Origin: Mesobacillus subterraneus
GTDB lineage: Bacteria > Bacillota > Bacilli > Bacillales > Cytobacillaceae
Assembly (NCBI RefSeq): GCF_003937825.1
Contig: NZ_RSFW01000010.1
Location: 232,635 to 296,634, forward strand
Direction of reading: 5' to 3'
DNA length: 64,000 nt
Shown here: positions 15,188 to 24,295 of the stretch, in pieces
Layout of the letters: every line of letters begins with the position of its first letter
How positions within the stretch are numbered: position 1 is the stretch's first letter
Notes under the pieces: model-generated
What the model saw: only the letters and a program-made list of their open reading frames with translations
What the model was told of the DNA's origin: nothing
Database searches by the model: none
Translations under genes and position numbers: made by a program

Positions 15188-15749
15188 ACGGATCCTTCCA
15201 TTCGCTCGGAACCTGCTGGAGCTCGCTGTCAAACCTGGTGACATCGCCGTCGATGCAACGGTTGGCAACGGACATGACACCTTATTCTTAGCCAATCTTG
15301 TCGGACCAGCCGGCAGGATTTACGGCTTCGATATCCAGGATGAAGCACTCATGTCCTGTAAAACAAAGCTGCGGGAGCATGATTTGCAGGATCAGGTAAC
15401 CCTTTTTCATACCGGGCATGAGAACATGGCAGAGTGCATCCCGCCGCTCCACTTCGGTAAAATAACCGGTGCGGTCTTCAACCTCGGCTATCTGCCAGGC
15501 GGAGACAAAAATATCGTCACCGTCCCGCAGACGACCATCCAGGCCATTGACCAGCTGCTCGAAATCATGGCCCCTGAAGGAATTATCGTAATCGTTGTTT
15601 ACCACGGACACCCTGAAGGAAAAGTCGAGCGCGATTACCTGCTGCGTTATGTGCAATCAATAGACCAAAACATCGCCCATGTGCTTGAATACAGGTTCAT
15701 GAACCAGAAGAACAATCCGCCGTTTATAGTGGCGATTGAGAAGAGATAA
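15177..15749 (+). CDS. mnmM: SAM-dependent tRNA methyltransferase YtqB (MnmM)
   Basis: A 190-residue class I methyltransferase with the SAM-binding loop VDATVGNGHDT (about residues 26-36), the acidic strand end YGFDIQ and the active-site region FNLGYLPGGDK. The family was shown to methylate 5-aminomethyl(-2-thio)uridine at position 34 of tRNA. I chose the ATG at 15177 within the end of ytqA rather than the TTG two codons earlier. A strong hairpin terminator follows. Confidence 0.9.
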   Translation: MKLERILPFARNLLELAVKPGDIAVDATVGNGHDTLFLANLVGPAGRIYGFDIQDEALMSCKTKLREHDLQDQVTLFHTGHENMAECIPPLHFGKITGAVFNLGYLPGGDKNIVTVPQTTIQAIDQLLEIMAPEGIIVIVVYHGHPEGKVERDYLLRYVQSIDQNIAHVLEYRFMNQKNNPPFIVAIEKR

Positions 15750-15758
15750 GGTGAGGAA

Positions 15759-15805
15759 AGAGGGTGTCTCAAAAGTATGAACTTTTGGACACCCTCTTTA
15801 TTTTT
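15759..15805 (+). terminator. Terminator of ytqA-ytqB
   Basis: AGAGGGTGTC (15759-15768) and GACACCCTCT (15788-15797) form a long stem, extended by AAAAGT/ACTTTT inside. TTATTTTT follows on the plus strand. Confidence 0.9.
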
Positions 15806-15837
15806 AGGATAGCTTTTAAATGGATCCTTTGATATCC

Positions 15838-16024
15838 GTTCCAGGCGCTTCGCTTTCCGCGGGGCTGGCGGTGAGCCTCCTCGTCGCTATTCGCTCCTGT
15901 GGGGTCTCACCTGTCCAGCTGATCCCGCAGGACCTGAATAGCTTCTCCGAATGGACCCACGCACGATGGAAATGCGTTAGCATTTTCGGAGGAGTCTTCG
16001 CGCCTTCCACTACTATCAACATGT
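15838..16024 (+). repeat. Dispersed GC-rich intergenic repeat, long copy A
   Basis: About 187 bp from GTTCCAGGCGCTTCGC to CCACTACTATCAACATG. It is nearly identical to the inverted copy at 21671-21855 and shares blocks with 13891-13998. It sits between the ytqB terminator and ytpB in non-coding DNA. Internal stems such as AATGCGTTAGCATT could fold in RNA. Confidence 0.85.
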
Positions 16025-16125
16025 CTTAAACAACAATTAAAAACACCATACAAATGATCATAATCTTTATAAAAAAGACAAACCTGATATAACAATAACC
16101 AGGGGGATCCCATTGGTTCAATTCC

Positions 16126-17220
16126 TTATTTAATCAGCGCCCTGACGAGTCCGGATGGAATCCATTTTTGCAGGGATCGGTAGGCTCGTCCGTTTATGTA
16201 AAAGAAATAGCTGACGGGGCCCGCGGTTTTGATCATTTCTTTTGCAAGCTGACGGATTCTTTCCTGATGCCGTACTTTTTCGTCTGACAGATATACGCCC
16301 AGCAGGCCGCGGTTGATGAGTTTATGGAATTTTTGGTGCGGAAGTTTGGCTGTATGGTAATCGGCGTTTGCTACGAAATGCCTCAGTCGTTCAAACAATG
16401 CTTCTTCATTTTCGTAGTAAAAGCAGAAATTCAAGTCTCCGCCTTGACGGTCTTCTTCCTGGTCAATGAAGTAATCAAGCAGGATGTGGAGACCTTGTAT
16501 GTAAGGGAAATACCCGTTGCGGATGCTGTCGGCGTACTCCGGCTTGAAATCATCCCGGAGCGCGTAGGAAACAAGACAGAAGATGCCAAGCGTGGAGCCT
16601 GTGCACGCGGAGAACTCATACCATTCCATTTCAGGAATCCCGTCCCGATGGCCGTCAAACCATGTTTGCAGTCTTGGCACTCGCTCTTTAACCTCTACAT
16701 GCTTATGGATTTGCAGATCGCAATAGTACTGGCACAGCTCCAGCAGATGATGCTTGATATCGTCATATTGCTCCAGCTCTTCCAAGACCTCTCTGCACAC
16801 TGTCACGAGTTCAATGAGATAACCTCCGTCATTCTGATCTTCCCGCTCCCGGTAATAATTGCTGATCTGGGTTTCCAGGCTAAGGGCGTGCGCCATCGAT
16901 TCATGGAGTGCCGCAAAATCGGCCGGATCCAGTGAAGTGCTGCGATCACACAGATTATCTAGGTAATCGCTGATTGTCTGGTAAGCGACAATAAAGCGGA
17001 TTGCCTGTTTATAGTTCTTTTTCGCAGTCAGGCTTAATATTGAGCCGCCCTCGCAATGAAAGGTCTTGTGCTCAATGCTCGCGAGCGCCTGCTTCCTGAG
17101 TTCAGGATTCGGGATTTCCTCAGCCCTGCTTTTCCAGTAGGCAAGCTCTCGATGTACTTGAGGCAAAACTTGTCTGTATACACGGTACATTAAACTAAGC
17201 GGCATTGATGGAATCAGCAT
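16126..17220 (-). CDS. ytpB: Tetraprenyl-beta-curcumene synthase (DUF2600)
   Basis: A 364-residue helical protein of the YtpB family, which makes the C35 terpene tetraprenyl-beta-curcumene from heptaprenyl diphosphate, a precursor of sporulenes and baciterpenols. The aspartate-rich DYLDNLCDR (85-93) and the second acidic region DYFIDQEEDRQGGD fit metal and diphosphate binding. The length is normal. The ATG at 17220 has GGAGGTG 6-7 bp upstream. It is 38 bp after ytpA, as in B. subtilis. Confidence 0.92.
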   Translation of the reverse strand: MLIPSMPLSLMYRVYRQVLPQVHRELAYWKSRAEEIPNPELRKQALASIEHKTFHCEGGSILSLTAKKNYKQAIRFIVAYQTISDYLDNLCDRSTSLDPADFAALHESMAHALSLETQISNYYREREDQNDGGYLIELVTVCREVLEELEQYDDIKHHLLELCQYYCDLQIHKHVEVKERVPRLQTWFDGHRDGIPEMEWYEFSACTGSTLGIFCLVSYALRDDFKPEYADSIRNGYFPYIQGLHILLDYFIDQEEDRQGGDLNFCFYYENEEALFERLRHFVANADYHTAKLPHQKFHKLINRGLLGVYLSDEKVRHQERIRQLAKEMIKTAGPVSYFFYINGRAYRSLQKWIPSGLVRALIK

Positions 17221-17258
17221 GTATACACCTCCAAGTCTCTTTCTTATTTTTCACTTTA

Positions 17259-18062
17259 TCAATATACATATCCAATCGCTTTCAGCTGGCTCATGACGAA
17301 GTCGTGGGAATACTCGAATACGTCTTCGCGTTCCGGCTCATTGTATACTTCATGATAGCATTTTGGCCATTCTTTATAGCGTTTTTCCGACAGCGGTGCA
17401 TGGTTGAACCATTCCTTTACCGCGCGTTTGTCAACAATTTTATCGTCGCCTCCCTGCAGCAAGAGTGTCGGAACGTCCTGGATTTTATCCATATTATCAA
17501 ACGCCAGCTCCATGGCTAGAATCAGCTCGCGGTACCAGCGGATCGATACCTTTGTAAGGTAGAGCGAGTCATTGGCATCGACAGACCTTACATCTTCATT
17601 CCTCGTTGCCATTTCCACGGTAAGTCCCGGTGACATACGCAAAGTCGGAATGATGACACTCAATCCGTGCGACAGCATGTCGAGCATTTTTGAAGGATAG
17701 CTCACAAGGCCAAGACACGGGGAAGACAGGATCAGTCCAGCGATCTCCACCCGTTCCTCCTGCAGCATCCTGATTGCAATCAGGCCTCCCATGCTGTGAC
17801 CAAGCAGAAATACCGGCAGGTCAAAGTCATATGCTGCCTCGACCCACTCTTTGACTTCAAGAATATATTCATCAAATGAATCAATATGGCCACGGTTCGC
17901 TCTTGTGGTCAATCCTTGCCCAGGCAAATCACCCATGATGACGTGAAATCCAGATGAGCGCCACATTTCAATCAGCCAGCCATAACGGCGATGATGCTCG
18001 AGCGCACCATGCACTATGACGATTACAGCTTTAGCATCTCCGTCAGCTTCCCATTTCCACAT
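17259..18062 (-). CDS. ytpA: Alpha/beta hydrolase YtpA (lysophospholipase type)
   Basis: A 267-residue hydrolase with the oxyanion segment VHGALEHHRRYG, nucleophile elbow GHSMGG (about 91-96), the acid in GGDDKIVD and the catalytic His in CYHEVYNE. In B. subtilis YtpA acts on phospholipid in making the antibiotic bacilysocin. I chose the ATG at 18062 (MWKWEADG) because GGGGGA is 7 bp upstream; the ATG at 18068 directly touches that site. Confidence 0.9.
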   Translation of the reverse strand: MWKWEADGDAKAVIVIVHGALEHHRRYGWLIEMWRSSGFHVIMGDLPGQGLTTRANRGHIDSFDEYILEVKEWVEAAYDFDLPVFLLGHSMGGLIAIRMLQEERVEIAGLILSSPCLGLVSYPSKMLDMLSHGLSVIIPTLRMSPGLTVEMATRNEDVRSVDANDSLYLTKVSIRWYRELILAMELAFDNMDKIQDVPTLLLQGGDDKIVDKRAVKEWFNHAPLSEKRYKEWPKCYHEVYNEPEREDVFEYSHDFVMSQLKAIGYVY

Positions 18063-18176
18063 GACCATTCCCCCATTTAAAAACTTTTTCTTTCTTTAAA
18101 AGAACTATAATATATAATTAGCGAAAAATAAAAATGAAAGCATCCAATCAAATCTTTTTTTTCAGGAGTGTGTGCA

Positions 18177-18692
18177 ATGATTTATCCTTACAAAGGCAAG
18201 ACACCAAAAATAGCAGATTCAGCCTTTATTGCTGATTATGTAACGATTACTGGCGATGTTGAAATCGGTGAGGAATCCAGCGTCTGGTTCAACACTTCGA
18301 TCCGCGGCGATGTCGCTCCAACCATCATCGGGAACAAAGTAAATATCCAGGACAATTCCGTCCTACATCAAAGCCCGAATAACCCGCTCATCCTTGAGGA
18401 CGAAGTGACTGTCGGCCATCAGGTCATCCTTCACAGCTGCATTATCAGGAAAAAAGCGCTGATCGGGATGGGATCGATCATCCTCGACCAGGCTGAAATC
18501 GGTGAAGGAGCCTTTATTGGTGCCGGCAGCCTTGTTCCCCAAGGCAAGAAAATACCGCCAAACACCCTTGCTTTCGGCCGTCCTGCAAAAGTAGTCAGGG
18601 AGCTGAACGACGATGACATCCGCGATATGGAACGGATTTCACGGGAATATGCTGAAAAAGGCCAGTACTATAAGAGTTTGCAACACAAATAG
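18177..18692 (+). CDS. ytoA: Gamma-carbonic anhydrase family protein YtoA
   Basis: A 171-residue left-handed beta-helix protein with hexapeptide repeats (such as IGEESSVWF, IGNKVNIQDN, IGMGSIILDQ and IGAGSLVPQG). The metal-binding histidines are in VLHQSP, VGHQVILHSC. The family includes CamH-like carbonic anhydrases, though activity is unproven for YtoA. The ATG at 18177 has CAGGAG 8-9 bp upstream; a GTG at 18168 lies too close to that site. It is divergent from ytpA. Confidence 0.9.
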   Translation: MIYPYKGKTPKIADSAFIADYVTITGDVEIGEESSVWFNTSIRGDVAPTIIGNKVNIQDNSVLHQSPNNPLILEDEVTVGHQVILHSCIIRKKALIGMGSIILDQAEIGEGAFIGAGSLVPQGKKIPPNTLAFGRPAKVVRELNDDDIRDMERISREYAEKGQYYKSLQHK

Positions 18693-18784
18693 CTGCAGCT
18701 TAACAAATCCGCCAGCCGTCCGATATTAATTTATATAATATACCCGATTATCTTTGCATTTAATCTGACGGACAGGTGATGGAT

Positions 18785-19663
18785 ATGGACAGTTTATATT
18801 CGGCGGCCGCTGCCGTGGTTCTGCTGCTTGCCTTGTTTTGGCTGCTGATCAGAAAACAAAATAGCATGCTCAAGTCTTTCTTGATGTTCCTGATTGTTTT
18901 TACATCGATTGCAGGTGCTTTTTTGCTGGAAAATTTGCAGGAGTCTCATGTGGCAATGGCCGTTCAGTCGGTCAGGGAGCTGCTGGATCAAGCAGAGCCA
19001 ACCTCAGGGCCTGCACCGTTGGTTATTGAAGATTACAAAGCTGAAATCATTCCAATTAAAGACCATGTCCTTCTCGACGCGCCGGTCATCTGGCAAATGC
19101 CCGAGCTCCCACGCGGATGCGAGGTCACCAGCCTGGCGATGATGCTTCAATATAAGGGATTAGAGGCTGACAAGCTTAAACTCGCTGAGGAAGTAAAGAA
19201 GAACCCTGCAGAATTCAGACTGAATGACGGCAAGATTTATTTTGGAGATCCAAATGAAGGCTTTGTCGGCAATATGTACACTTACACACAGCCGGGCTTG
19301 GGTGTTTACCATAAGCCGATTGCAGAACTTGCTGAAAAATATCTTCCGGGTAAAATTAAGGATCTGACCGGCGCTGAATTCCAGGAGCTGAAAATCCATC
19401 TCTCTGACAGCCGCCCTGTTTGGGTGATCATCAATACGGAATATCGATGGTTGGATGATAGCTTTTTTCAGACATGGTATACACCAAATGGAGCTGTAAA
19501 GGTTACGACTAAGGAACATTCTGTTTTGATCACCGGATACGACAAAGGATTCGTGTATTTTAATGACCCGCTAACAGGCGAGAAAAATAAAAAAGCACCC
19601 TTGCCCGATTTCGTCGAAGCATGGGTGCAGATGGGAAGGCAGGCGATCACCTACCTTCCTTGA
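18785..19663 (+). CDS. Membrane-anchored C39-family peptidase
   Basis: A 292-residue protein with two N-terminal membrane helices (about residues 6-22 and 32-48), then an external cysteine peptidase domain of the C39_2 type. Catalytic Cys is in ELPRGCEVTSLAMML, His in EHSVLITGYD and the Asp/Asn in VYFNDPLTG. Such proteins (B. subtilis YvpB is a relative) are presumed to act outside the cell, but the substrate is unknown. I chose ATG 18785, 5 bp after AGGTGA; ATG 18779 lies inside the ribosome site. It converges on asnB with no gap. Confidence 0.87.
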   Translation: MDSLYSAAAAVVLLLALFWLLIRKQNSMLKSFLMFLIVFTSIAGAFLLENLQESHVAMAVQSVRELLDQAEPTSGPAPLVIEDYKAEIIPIKDHVLLDAPVIWQMPELPRGCEVTSLAMMLQYKGLEADKLKLAEEVKKNPAEFRLNDGKIYFGDPNEGFVGNMYTYTQPGLGVYHKPIAELAEKYLPGKIKDLTGAEFQELKIHLSDSRPVWVIINTEYRWLDDSFFQTWYTPNGAVKVTTKEHSVLITGYDKGFVYFNDPLTGEKNKKAPLPDFVEAWVQMGRQAITYLP

Positions 19664-21568
19664 TTAACCTTTTAGAGATTGCAATACTTTTTGATTCTCG
19701 TACTCCTTCTGGAAGGAGTATTTTTTTTCGACATAAACATCATGCCACATCATGAACATCAGCACTGTCCAGATCTTCCGGCTGTTGTCAGCCTTGTTCT
19801 GGCAGTGGTCCTCAAGAAGCTTGAGAACGTATGATTTATTGATGAGGTGCTCTGTGTTGCTTTCCTTGATGATGTTCTTAGCCCAGTCGTGCATCTCATC
19901 CTTCAGCCAGTGGCGGATCGGTACTGGGAAGCCAAGTTTCTTGCGGGTAAGCACGTGGTCAGGAACTACACCTTCAGCTGCTTTACGCAAAATATACTTC
20001 GTCGTATTATTTGCGGTTTTCAGGCTTGTAGGAATCTTTGAAGCTGTTTCAAAGACTACTTTATCAAGGAATGGGACACGAAGCTCCAGAGAATGGGCCA
20101 TCGTCATCTTATCAGCCTTCAATAAAATATCACCGCGCATCCATGTGTGGATATCGATGTATTGCATCGTGTCCACCGGGTCATACCCTCTGCTTTCACG
20201 GTAGAGAGATTTTGTGATATCCCTGTAGTCATACTGTCCGTTATAAACGTGCAGAAGATCGCTCTTCTCTTTTTCAGTGAACATTTTCGCGTTACCAATA
20301 TAACGCTCTTCCATAGGAGTCACGCCGCGTTCGATGAAGCTTTTCCCCTTCATTCCCTCAGGCATAATCTTGGCAATACCCTTAAGCATCGCTTTCCCTA
20401 CACCAGGAATTTTGTTGAATACTTCAAGGTCCTGTGGTTCACGGTAGATGTTATAGCCGCCGAACAATTCATCAGCGCCTTCACCGGAAAGGACAACCGT
20501 TACATGCTTCCTTGCTTCACGGGCTACGAAATACAAAGGAATGGCAGCCGGGTCGGCAAGCGGATCATCCATGTGCCACATGATTTTCGGTAGTTCATCC
20601 ATGTATTCCTGCGGGCTGATCACATAGCTGATATTTTCGACTCCAAGCCTGTCAGCCGTTTCTTTCGCCACATCAATCTCACTGAAACCATTCTGTTCAA
20701 AACCAACTGAGAATGTTTTGATGGAAGGATGGTACTGCTTAGCGATTGACGCGATAATTGAAGAATCGATTCCGCCGGATAGGAATGAACCTACAGGCAC
20801 ATCACTGCGCATATGGATCTTCACGGATTCGAACAGGACATCCCTGATTTCCTTCGTGAATTCGTCCTCCGTTTTATGAATCGGCGAGAAGCTCGCTTTC
20901 CAGTAACGCTTGATTTCCATCGGAGAACCTATTTTCTTCGTAAAATAATGCCCCGGCTCAAGCTTATAGATGCCTTCTGACATCGTATTTGGTTCCGGCA
21001 CGAACTGATACGTCAGGTAATGTTGAAGCGCCTTGTAATCGAGGACATCATTCTCCAGTGCAAGCAAGATGCTCTTTTTCTCAGAACCGAAGAACGTGCG
21101 GTCTCCATCTTCAAAGTAGAAGAAAGGCTTGATGCCGAAGTGGTCACGTGCTCCGTAAAGGACTTGCTCCTCTTTATCCCAGATGACAAACCCGAACATC
21201 CCGCGCAGCTTGTCAACAGCCTGTTCTTTCAAATGGCTGTAGAGGGCAATGATGACTTCAGTATCAGAGTGCGTCTCAAAAGTCAGGCCTTCTTCAATCA
21301 ACTCTTCCCGAAGTTCAAGATAGTTATAGATTTCACCATTGAAAATGATCCAGTAGCGCTCATTTTCATAAGTCAATGGCTGATGGCCAGCCTCAATGTC
21401 AATGATGCTCAGACGGCGGAAGCCGAACTGGATATGCTCATCATAGAAATACCCGTCATCGTCAGGACCGCGGTGGGTAATGATATCATTCATATTTTTA
21501 AACAGCTGCTTTTGTTCGCTGCTGAAATTCTGTGCATTTTCATGTACACAACCGATAAAGCCACACAT
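19664..21568 (-). CDS. asnB: Asparagine synthetase (glutamine-hydrolysing)
   Basis: A 634-residue two-domain enzyme. The glutaminase domain begins MCGFIG, so Cys2 becomes the N-terminal nucleophile, and RGPDDDG and the GEIYN region bind glutamine. The synthetase domain has the pyrophosphate loop SGGIDSS and LSGEGADELFGGY. B. subtilis AsnB at this locus is the enzyme that amidates meso-diaminopimelate in cell-wall precursors, so that role is more likely here than bulk asparagine supply. The start at 21568 is set by the need for Cys2, with AGAAGGTGAAG upstream; the frame extends seven codons further. It is next to metK as in B. subtilis. Confidence 0.93.
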   Translation of the reverse strand: MCGFIGCVHENAQNFSSEQKQLFKNMNDIITHRGPDDDGYFYDEHIQFGFRRLSIIDIEAGHQPLTYENERYWIIFNGEIYNYLELREELIEEGLTFETHSDTEVIIALYSHLKEQAVDKLRGMFGFVIWDKEEQVLYGARDHFGIKPFFYFEDGDRTFFGSEKKSILLALENDVLDYKALQHYLTYQFVPEPNTMSEGIYKLEPGHYFTKKIGSPMEIKRYWKASFSPIHKTEDEFTKEIRDVLFESVKIHMRSDVPVGSFLSGGIDSSIIASIAKQYHPSIKTFSVGFEQNGFSEIDVAKETADRLGVENISYVISPQEYMDELPKIMWHMDDPLADPAAIPLYFVAREARKHVTVVLSGEGADELFGGYNIYREPQDLEVFNKIPGVGKAMLKGIAKIMPEGMKGKSFIERGVTPMEERYIGNAKMFTEKEKSDLLHVYNGQYDYRDITKSLYRESRGYDPVDTMQYIDIHTWMRGDILLKADKMTMAHSLELRVPFLDKVVFETASKIPTSLKTANNTTKYILRKAAEGVVPDHVLTRKKLGFPVPIRHWLKDEMHDWAKNIIKESNTEHLINKSYVLKLLEDHCQNKADNSRKIWTVLMFMMWHDVYVEKKYSFQKEYENQKVLQSLKG

Positions 21569-21670
21569 TATGTACTTCACCTTCTCCATTTCAGAAAAAA
21601 TTTAGTTTTTGCGCTGATTTCCGCTCCAGTCTTTCCAATCAACATTGTTAATAACAAGGTTTTTAAAACC

Positions 21671-21855
21671 TGTTGATTGTAGTGGACGGCGCGTAGACTC
21701 CTACGAAAATGCTAACGCATTTCCATCGTGCGTGGGTCCATTCGGAGAAGCTATTCAGGTCCTGCGGGATCAGCTGGACAGCTGAGACCCCGCAGACGCC
21801 AACGGCGGCGAGGAGGCTCAGCGCCAGCCCCGCGGAAAGCGAAGCGCCTGGAACG
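21671..21855 (-). repeat. Dispersed GC-rich intergenic repeat, long copy B (inverted)
   Basis: The reverse complement of this segment reads GTTCCAGGCGCTTCGC to CACTACAATCAACAGG and matches copy A (15838-16024) nearly base for base. The two copies bound a 5.6-kb block (ytpB to asnB) as an inverted pair. It carries no gene; the frames through it have no ribosome site. Confidence 0.85.
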
Positions 21856-22064
21856 AAAATCAAAAGCTAATTTAACAGAGCCATTAACAAAACAATGTGA
21901 TAGAAACACCTCTAAAAAACATACCATCTAATACTACCATTAAACGCTAAAATTTTGCAGTAAAATCTGCGGGAAATTTAAGGTAATACTCTATTTTACA
22001 CCTTTTGGACCATTTGCAAACCATAGGTGTATTTTACGTGTTCGTATATTAGACGGCAAATAAT

Positions 22065-22098
22065 AAGGGGAGTTACATATTTCTATGCAACTCCCCTT
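22065..22098 (-). terminator. Terminator of metK
   Basis: AAGGGGAGTT (22065-22074) and AACTCCCCTT (22089-22098) form a perfect 10-bp stem directly after the metK stop. A TTATTATTT tail follows on the minus strand. Confidence 0.85.
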
Positions 22099-22104
22099 GT
22101 GATT

Positions 22105-23307
22105 TTATTTTCCTTGAGCTTGAGTGCGAAGGGCCTCTGCCTTGTCTGTGCGCTCCCATGGAAGGTCGACATCAGAACGGCCGAAGTGTCCGTAAGCAGC
22201 AGTCTGCTTGTAGATAGGCTTGCGCAGGTCAAGCATGTTGATGATTCCCGCTGGGCGAAGGTCGAAGTTGTTGTTGACCACATCGATCAATACGTCTTCG
22301 CTGACTTTGCCTGTTCCGAAAGTATCGATGGAGATGGATACCGGACGGGCTACACCGATTGCGTATGCAAGCTGAACTTCAACTTTTTCAGCAAGGCCGG
22401 CAGCTACGATGTTCTTCGCAACGTAACGTGCAGCGTATGCAGCTGAACGGTCAACTTTTGTTGGATCCTTACCAGAGAATGCTCCACCGCCGTGGCGAGC
22501 GTATCCGCCGTAAGTATCAACGATAATCTTGCGGCCAGTCAGACCAGCATCACCCTGTGGTCCGCCGATTACGAAACGGCCAGTTGGGTTGATGAAGTAT
22601 TTTGTATTCTCGTCGATCAATTCTGCTGGAACAACAGGGTTGATGACATGTTCTTTAAGGTTGCGCTGGATTTGCTCAAGCGAAACTTCAGGGTGGTGCT
22701 GTGTGGAAATAACGATTGTGTCGATTCGTACCGGCTTGTCGTTTTCATCATACTCAACCGTTACCTGAGTTTTTCCGTCCGGACGCAGGTATGGAAGGAT
22801 TTCTTCTTTACGAACTTCAGTCAGACGGCGTGAAATCTTGTGTGCCAATGAAATCGGAAGAGGCATAAGCTCCTTCGTTTCGTTGCAGGCAAAACCGAAC
22901 ATTAAGCCCTGGTCACCCGCACCAATTGCTTCGATTTCTTCATCAGACATTTGACCTTCACGTGCTTCAAGAGCCTGGTCGACACCCATAGCGATATCAG
23001 CAGACTGCTCGTCAATTGAAGTCAAAACTGCGCAAGTTTCTGCGTCGAAGCCATACTTCGCGCGTGTGTAGCCAATTTCCTTGACTGTTTCACGAACGAT
23101 TTTCGGAATATCTACGTATGTAGACGTTGTGATTTCCCCTGCAACTAGTACAAGGCCTGTTGTAACGGATGTTTCAGCAGCAACACGGGCATTCGCGTCC
23201 TTTGCAAGGATCGCATCCAAAATTGCGTCAGAGATCTGGTCGCAAATTTTATCCGGATGGCCTTCTGTTACTGACTCAGAAGTGAACAAACGGCGTTTTG
23301 TTGACAT
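22105..23307 (-). CDS. metK: S-adenosylmethionine synthetase
   Basis: A 400-residue enzyme that makes SAM from methionine and ATP. It has the conserved N-terminus [14 protein letters not shown], the hexapeptide GAGDQG, and the P-loop-like [17 protein letters not shown]. The ATG at 23307 lies 6 bp after GGGAGG; an upstream frame extension to 23382 is untranslated leader. Expression is controlled by the SAM riboswitch upstream, giving feedback by its own product. Confidence 0.97.
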   Translation of the reverse strand: MSTKRRLFTSESVTEGHPDKICDQISDAILDAILAKDANARVAAETSVTTGLVLVAGEITTSTYVDIPKIVRETVKEIGYTRAKYGFDAETCAVLTSIDEQSADIAMGVDQALEAREGQMSDEEIEAIGAGDQGLMFGFACNETKELMPLPISLAHKISRRLTEVRKEEILPYLRPDGKTQVTVEYDENDKPVRIDTIVISTQHHPEVSLEQIQRNLKEHVINPVVPAELIDENTKYFINPTGRFVIGGPQGDAGLTGRKIIVDTYGGYARHGGGAFSGKDPTKVDRSAAYAARYVAKNIVAAGLAEKVEVQLAYAIGVARPVSISIDTFGTGKVSEDVLIDVVNNNFDLRPAGIINMLDLRKPIYKQTAAYGHFGRSDVDLPWERTDKAEALRTQAQGK

Positions 23308-23542
23308 CTGATTTCCTCCCTCATTTATAAAAAGTTGATCGAGGCTGTCCCAATACGAACCTCGGTTTGATACGGTACTCATTCCCTATGTAGTATGAAA
23401 TAAACGCTGAGTTTTTATTAGAAAAATTTGTTTCTGATCCAGGCTGCGTTTCTTTTTCCTAATCTCACCCACGGGAGCAATGACACCAAAGAAGGCAGTC
23501 CATCCGCTTTTATATAAGCAATGGACAGAAAAAAGCAATATA

Positions 23543-23574
23543 AAAAACCTCTCCATTTCATGAGGAAAGGTTTT
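23543..23574 (-). terminator. Riboswitch expression-platform terminator
   Basis: AAAACCTTTCC (23564-23574) pairs with GGAGAGGTTTT (23544-23554), followed by a T-run. It lies about 20 nt after the SAM aptamer and about 240 bp before the metK start, so it is the switchable terminator. Confidence 0.85.
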
Positions 23575-23595
23575 AGCTTAAATCCGCGCCTTTCG

Positions 23596-23736
23596 CTCTT
23601 ATCGTTCAAGGGCAGTTCCCTTGCGTCAGGTTAGCACCTTTGCCCGGAAAAAAGCAGCAATCCAAAAGCTGTTTCTTCTCGTTTGCAGGTTGCTGGGTTT
23701 CATTGGGCCTGTCCCTCCACCAGCTCGGGATAAGAG
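23596..23736 (-). promoter_or_regulatory. SAM-I riboswitch (S-box) of metK
   Basis: The minus strand shows all S-box blocks in order: CTCTTATCCCGAGC, GGTGGAGGGACAGGCCC, ATGAAACCCAGCAACC, then GGTGCTAACCTGACGCAAGG and closing GATAAGAG. The first and last blocks pair as P1. A terminator follows at 23543-23574. SAM binding should cause premature termination. Confidence 0.96.
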
Positions 23737-23755
23737 AGTATCCGTTCAAATCAAA

Positions 23756-23784
23756 ATCATAACGAACCTGCCTTGGCATGTCAA
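23756..23784 (-). promoter_or_regulatory. Sigma-A promoter of the metK leader
   Basis: TTGACA (23784-23779) and TATGAT (23761-23756) are 17 bp apart on the minus strand. The predicted start is about 10 bp before the first base of the riboswitch aptamer. Confidence 0.85.
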
Positions 23785-23947
23785 TGATTTTCTCGGTAAA
23801 AATGTCGATTGTTGTTGAAAGTTTTTATTGAAAAGAAAATGCCCTCAATTCAACCCCTTTCGCTTGACTATATAAAGAAAGAATTATATAACGCAAGTTA
23901 GGTACAAGGTAATTTTTTATCGCATTAGTATAGATTAATTAAACTAA

Positions 23948-23958
23948 TGTGTTATACT
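23948..23958 (+). promoter_or_regulatory. CcpN box and -10 region upstream of pckA
   Basis: TGTGTTATACT matches the CcpN consensus TRTGHYATAYW at every position and includes a TATACT -10 hexamer. In B. subtilis CcpN represses pckA and gapB during glycolytic growth. The long leader (about 340 bp to the pckA start) contains a dispersed repeat. Confidence 0.65.
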
Positions 23959-24007
23959 AATACCGAGATGTAAACACTTACAAAATATCAATCTTTTAAG
24001 AAATGCA

Positions 24008-24249
24008 AAAGCGCCTTGTTCAGCCCCGACTAGCGCTGGAGGCCCGACCGTGAAGTCGTTCTTTGACTTCAATGGGCGGACTGAACTCCAAAAGCGGAGG
24101 CGACTGCTCAACTCCGAAAAGCGCTGGAGGTCCTGACCGTGAAGTCGCTCTTGACTTCATGGGCAGGACCGAAGCGTCTCGAGGAGTTATGAGCCGCAGC
24201 TAGACAAGCGACTCGAGGGGCTAGGCGCTGGCGCTGGACATTTCTCGAG
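24008..24249 (+). repeat. Dispersed repeat with GACTTCA stem-loops upstream of pckA
   Basis: A GC-rich block of about 240 bp. It contains an internal duplication of AGCGCTGGAGG-N-CC-GACCGTGAAGTCG (near 24032 and 24121) and ends in CTCGAGGGGCTAGGCGCTGG. The same blocks (AAGCGCTGGAGG, TGAAGTCGTTCTTTGACTTCA, GGACCGAAGCG, CTCGAG-GGCTAGG, CTGGACA) recur inverted in the 23S-5S spacer at 63853-63958. The GAAGTC...GACTTC arms form hairpins. It lies inside the pckA leader if transcription starts at the CcpN box. Confidence 0.8.
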
Positions 24250-24295
24250 GTTAATATTTAAATTTTGAATCTATAAAAAAGGAAGGTATTCTCCG

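Noticed and set aside
15816..16113. Open frames inside the dispersed GC-rich repeats (also 13850-14059 and 21663-21863)
   Set aside because: Similar peptides on both strands arise from the repeat itself. There is no ribosome site, and the frames differ between copies.
23308..23382. N-terminal extension of MetK to 23382
   Set aside because: The extra 25 residues are not part of the family, and the GGGAGG ribosome site is directly before the ATG at 23307.
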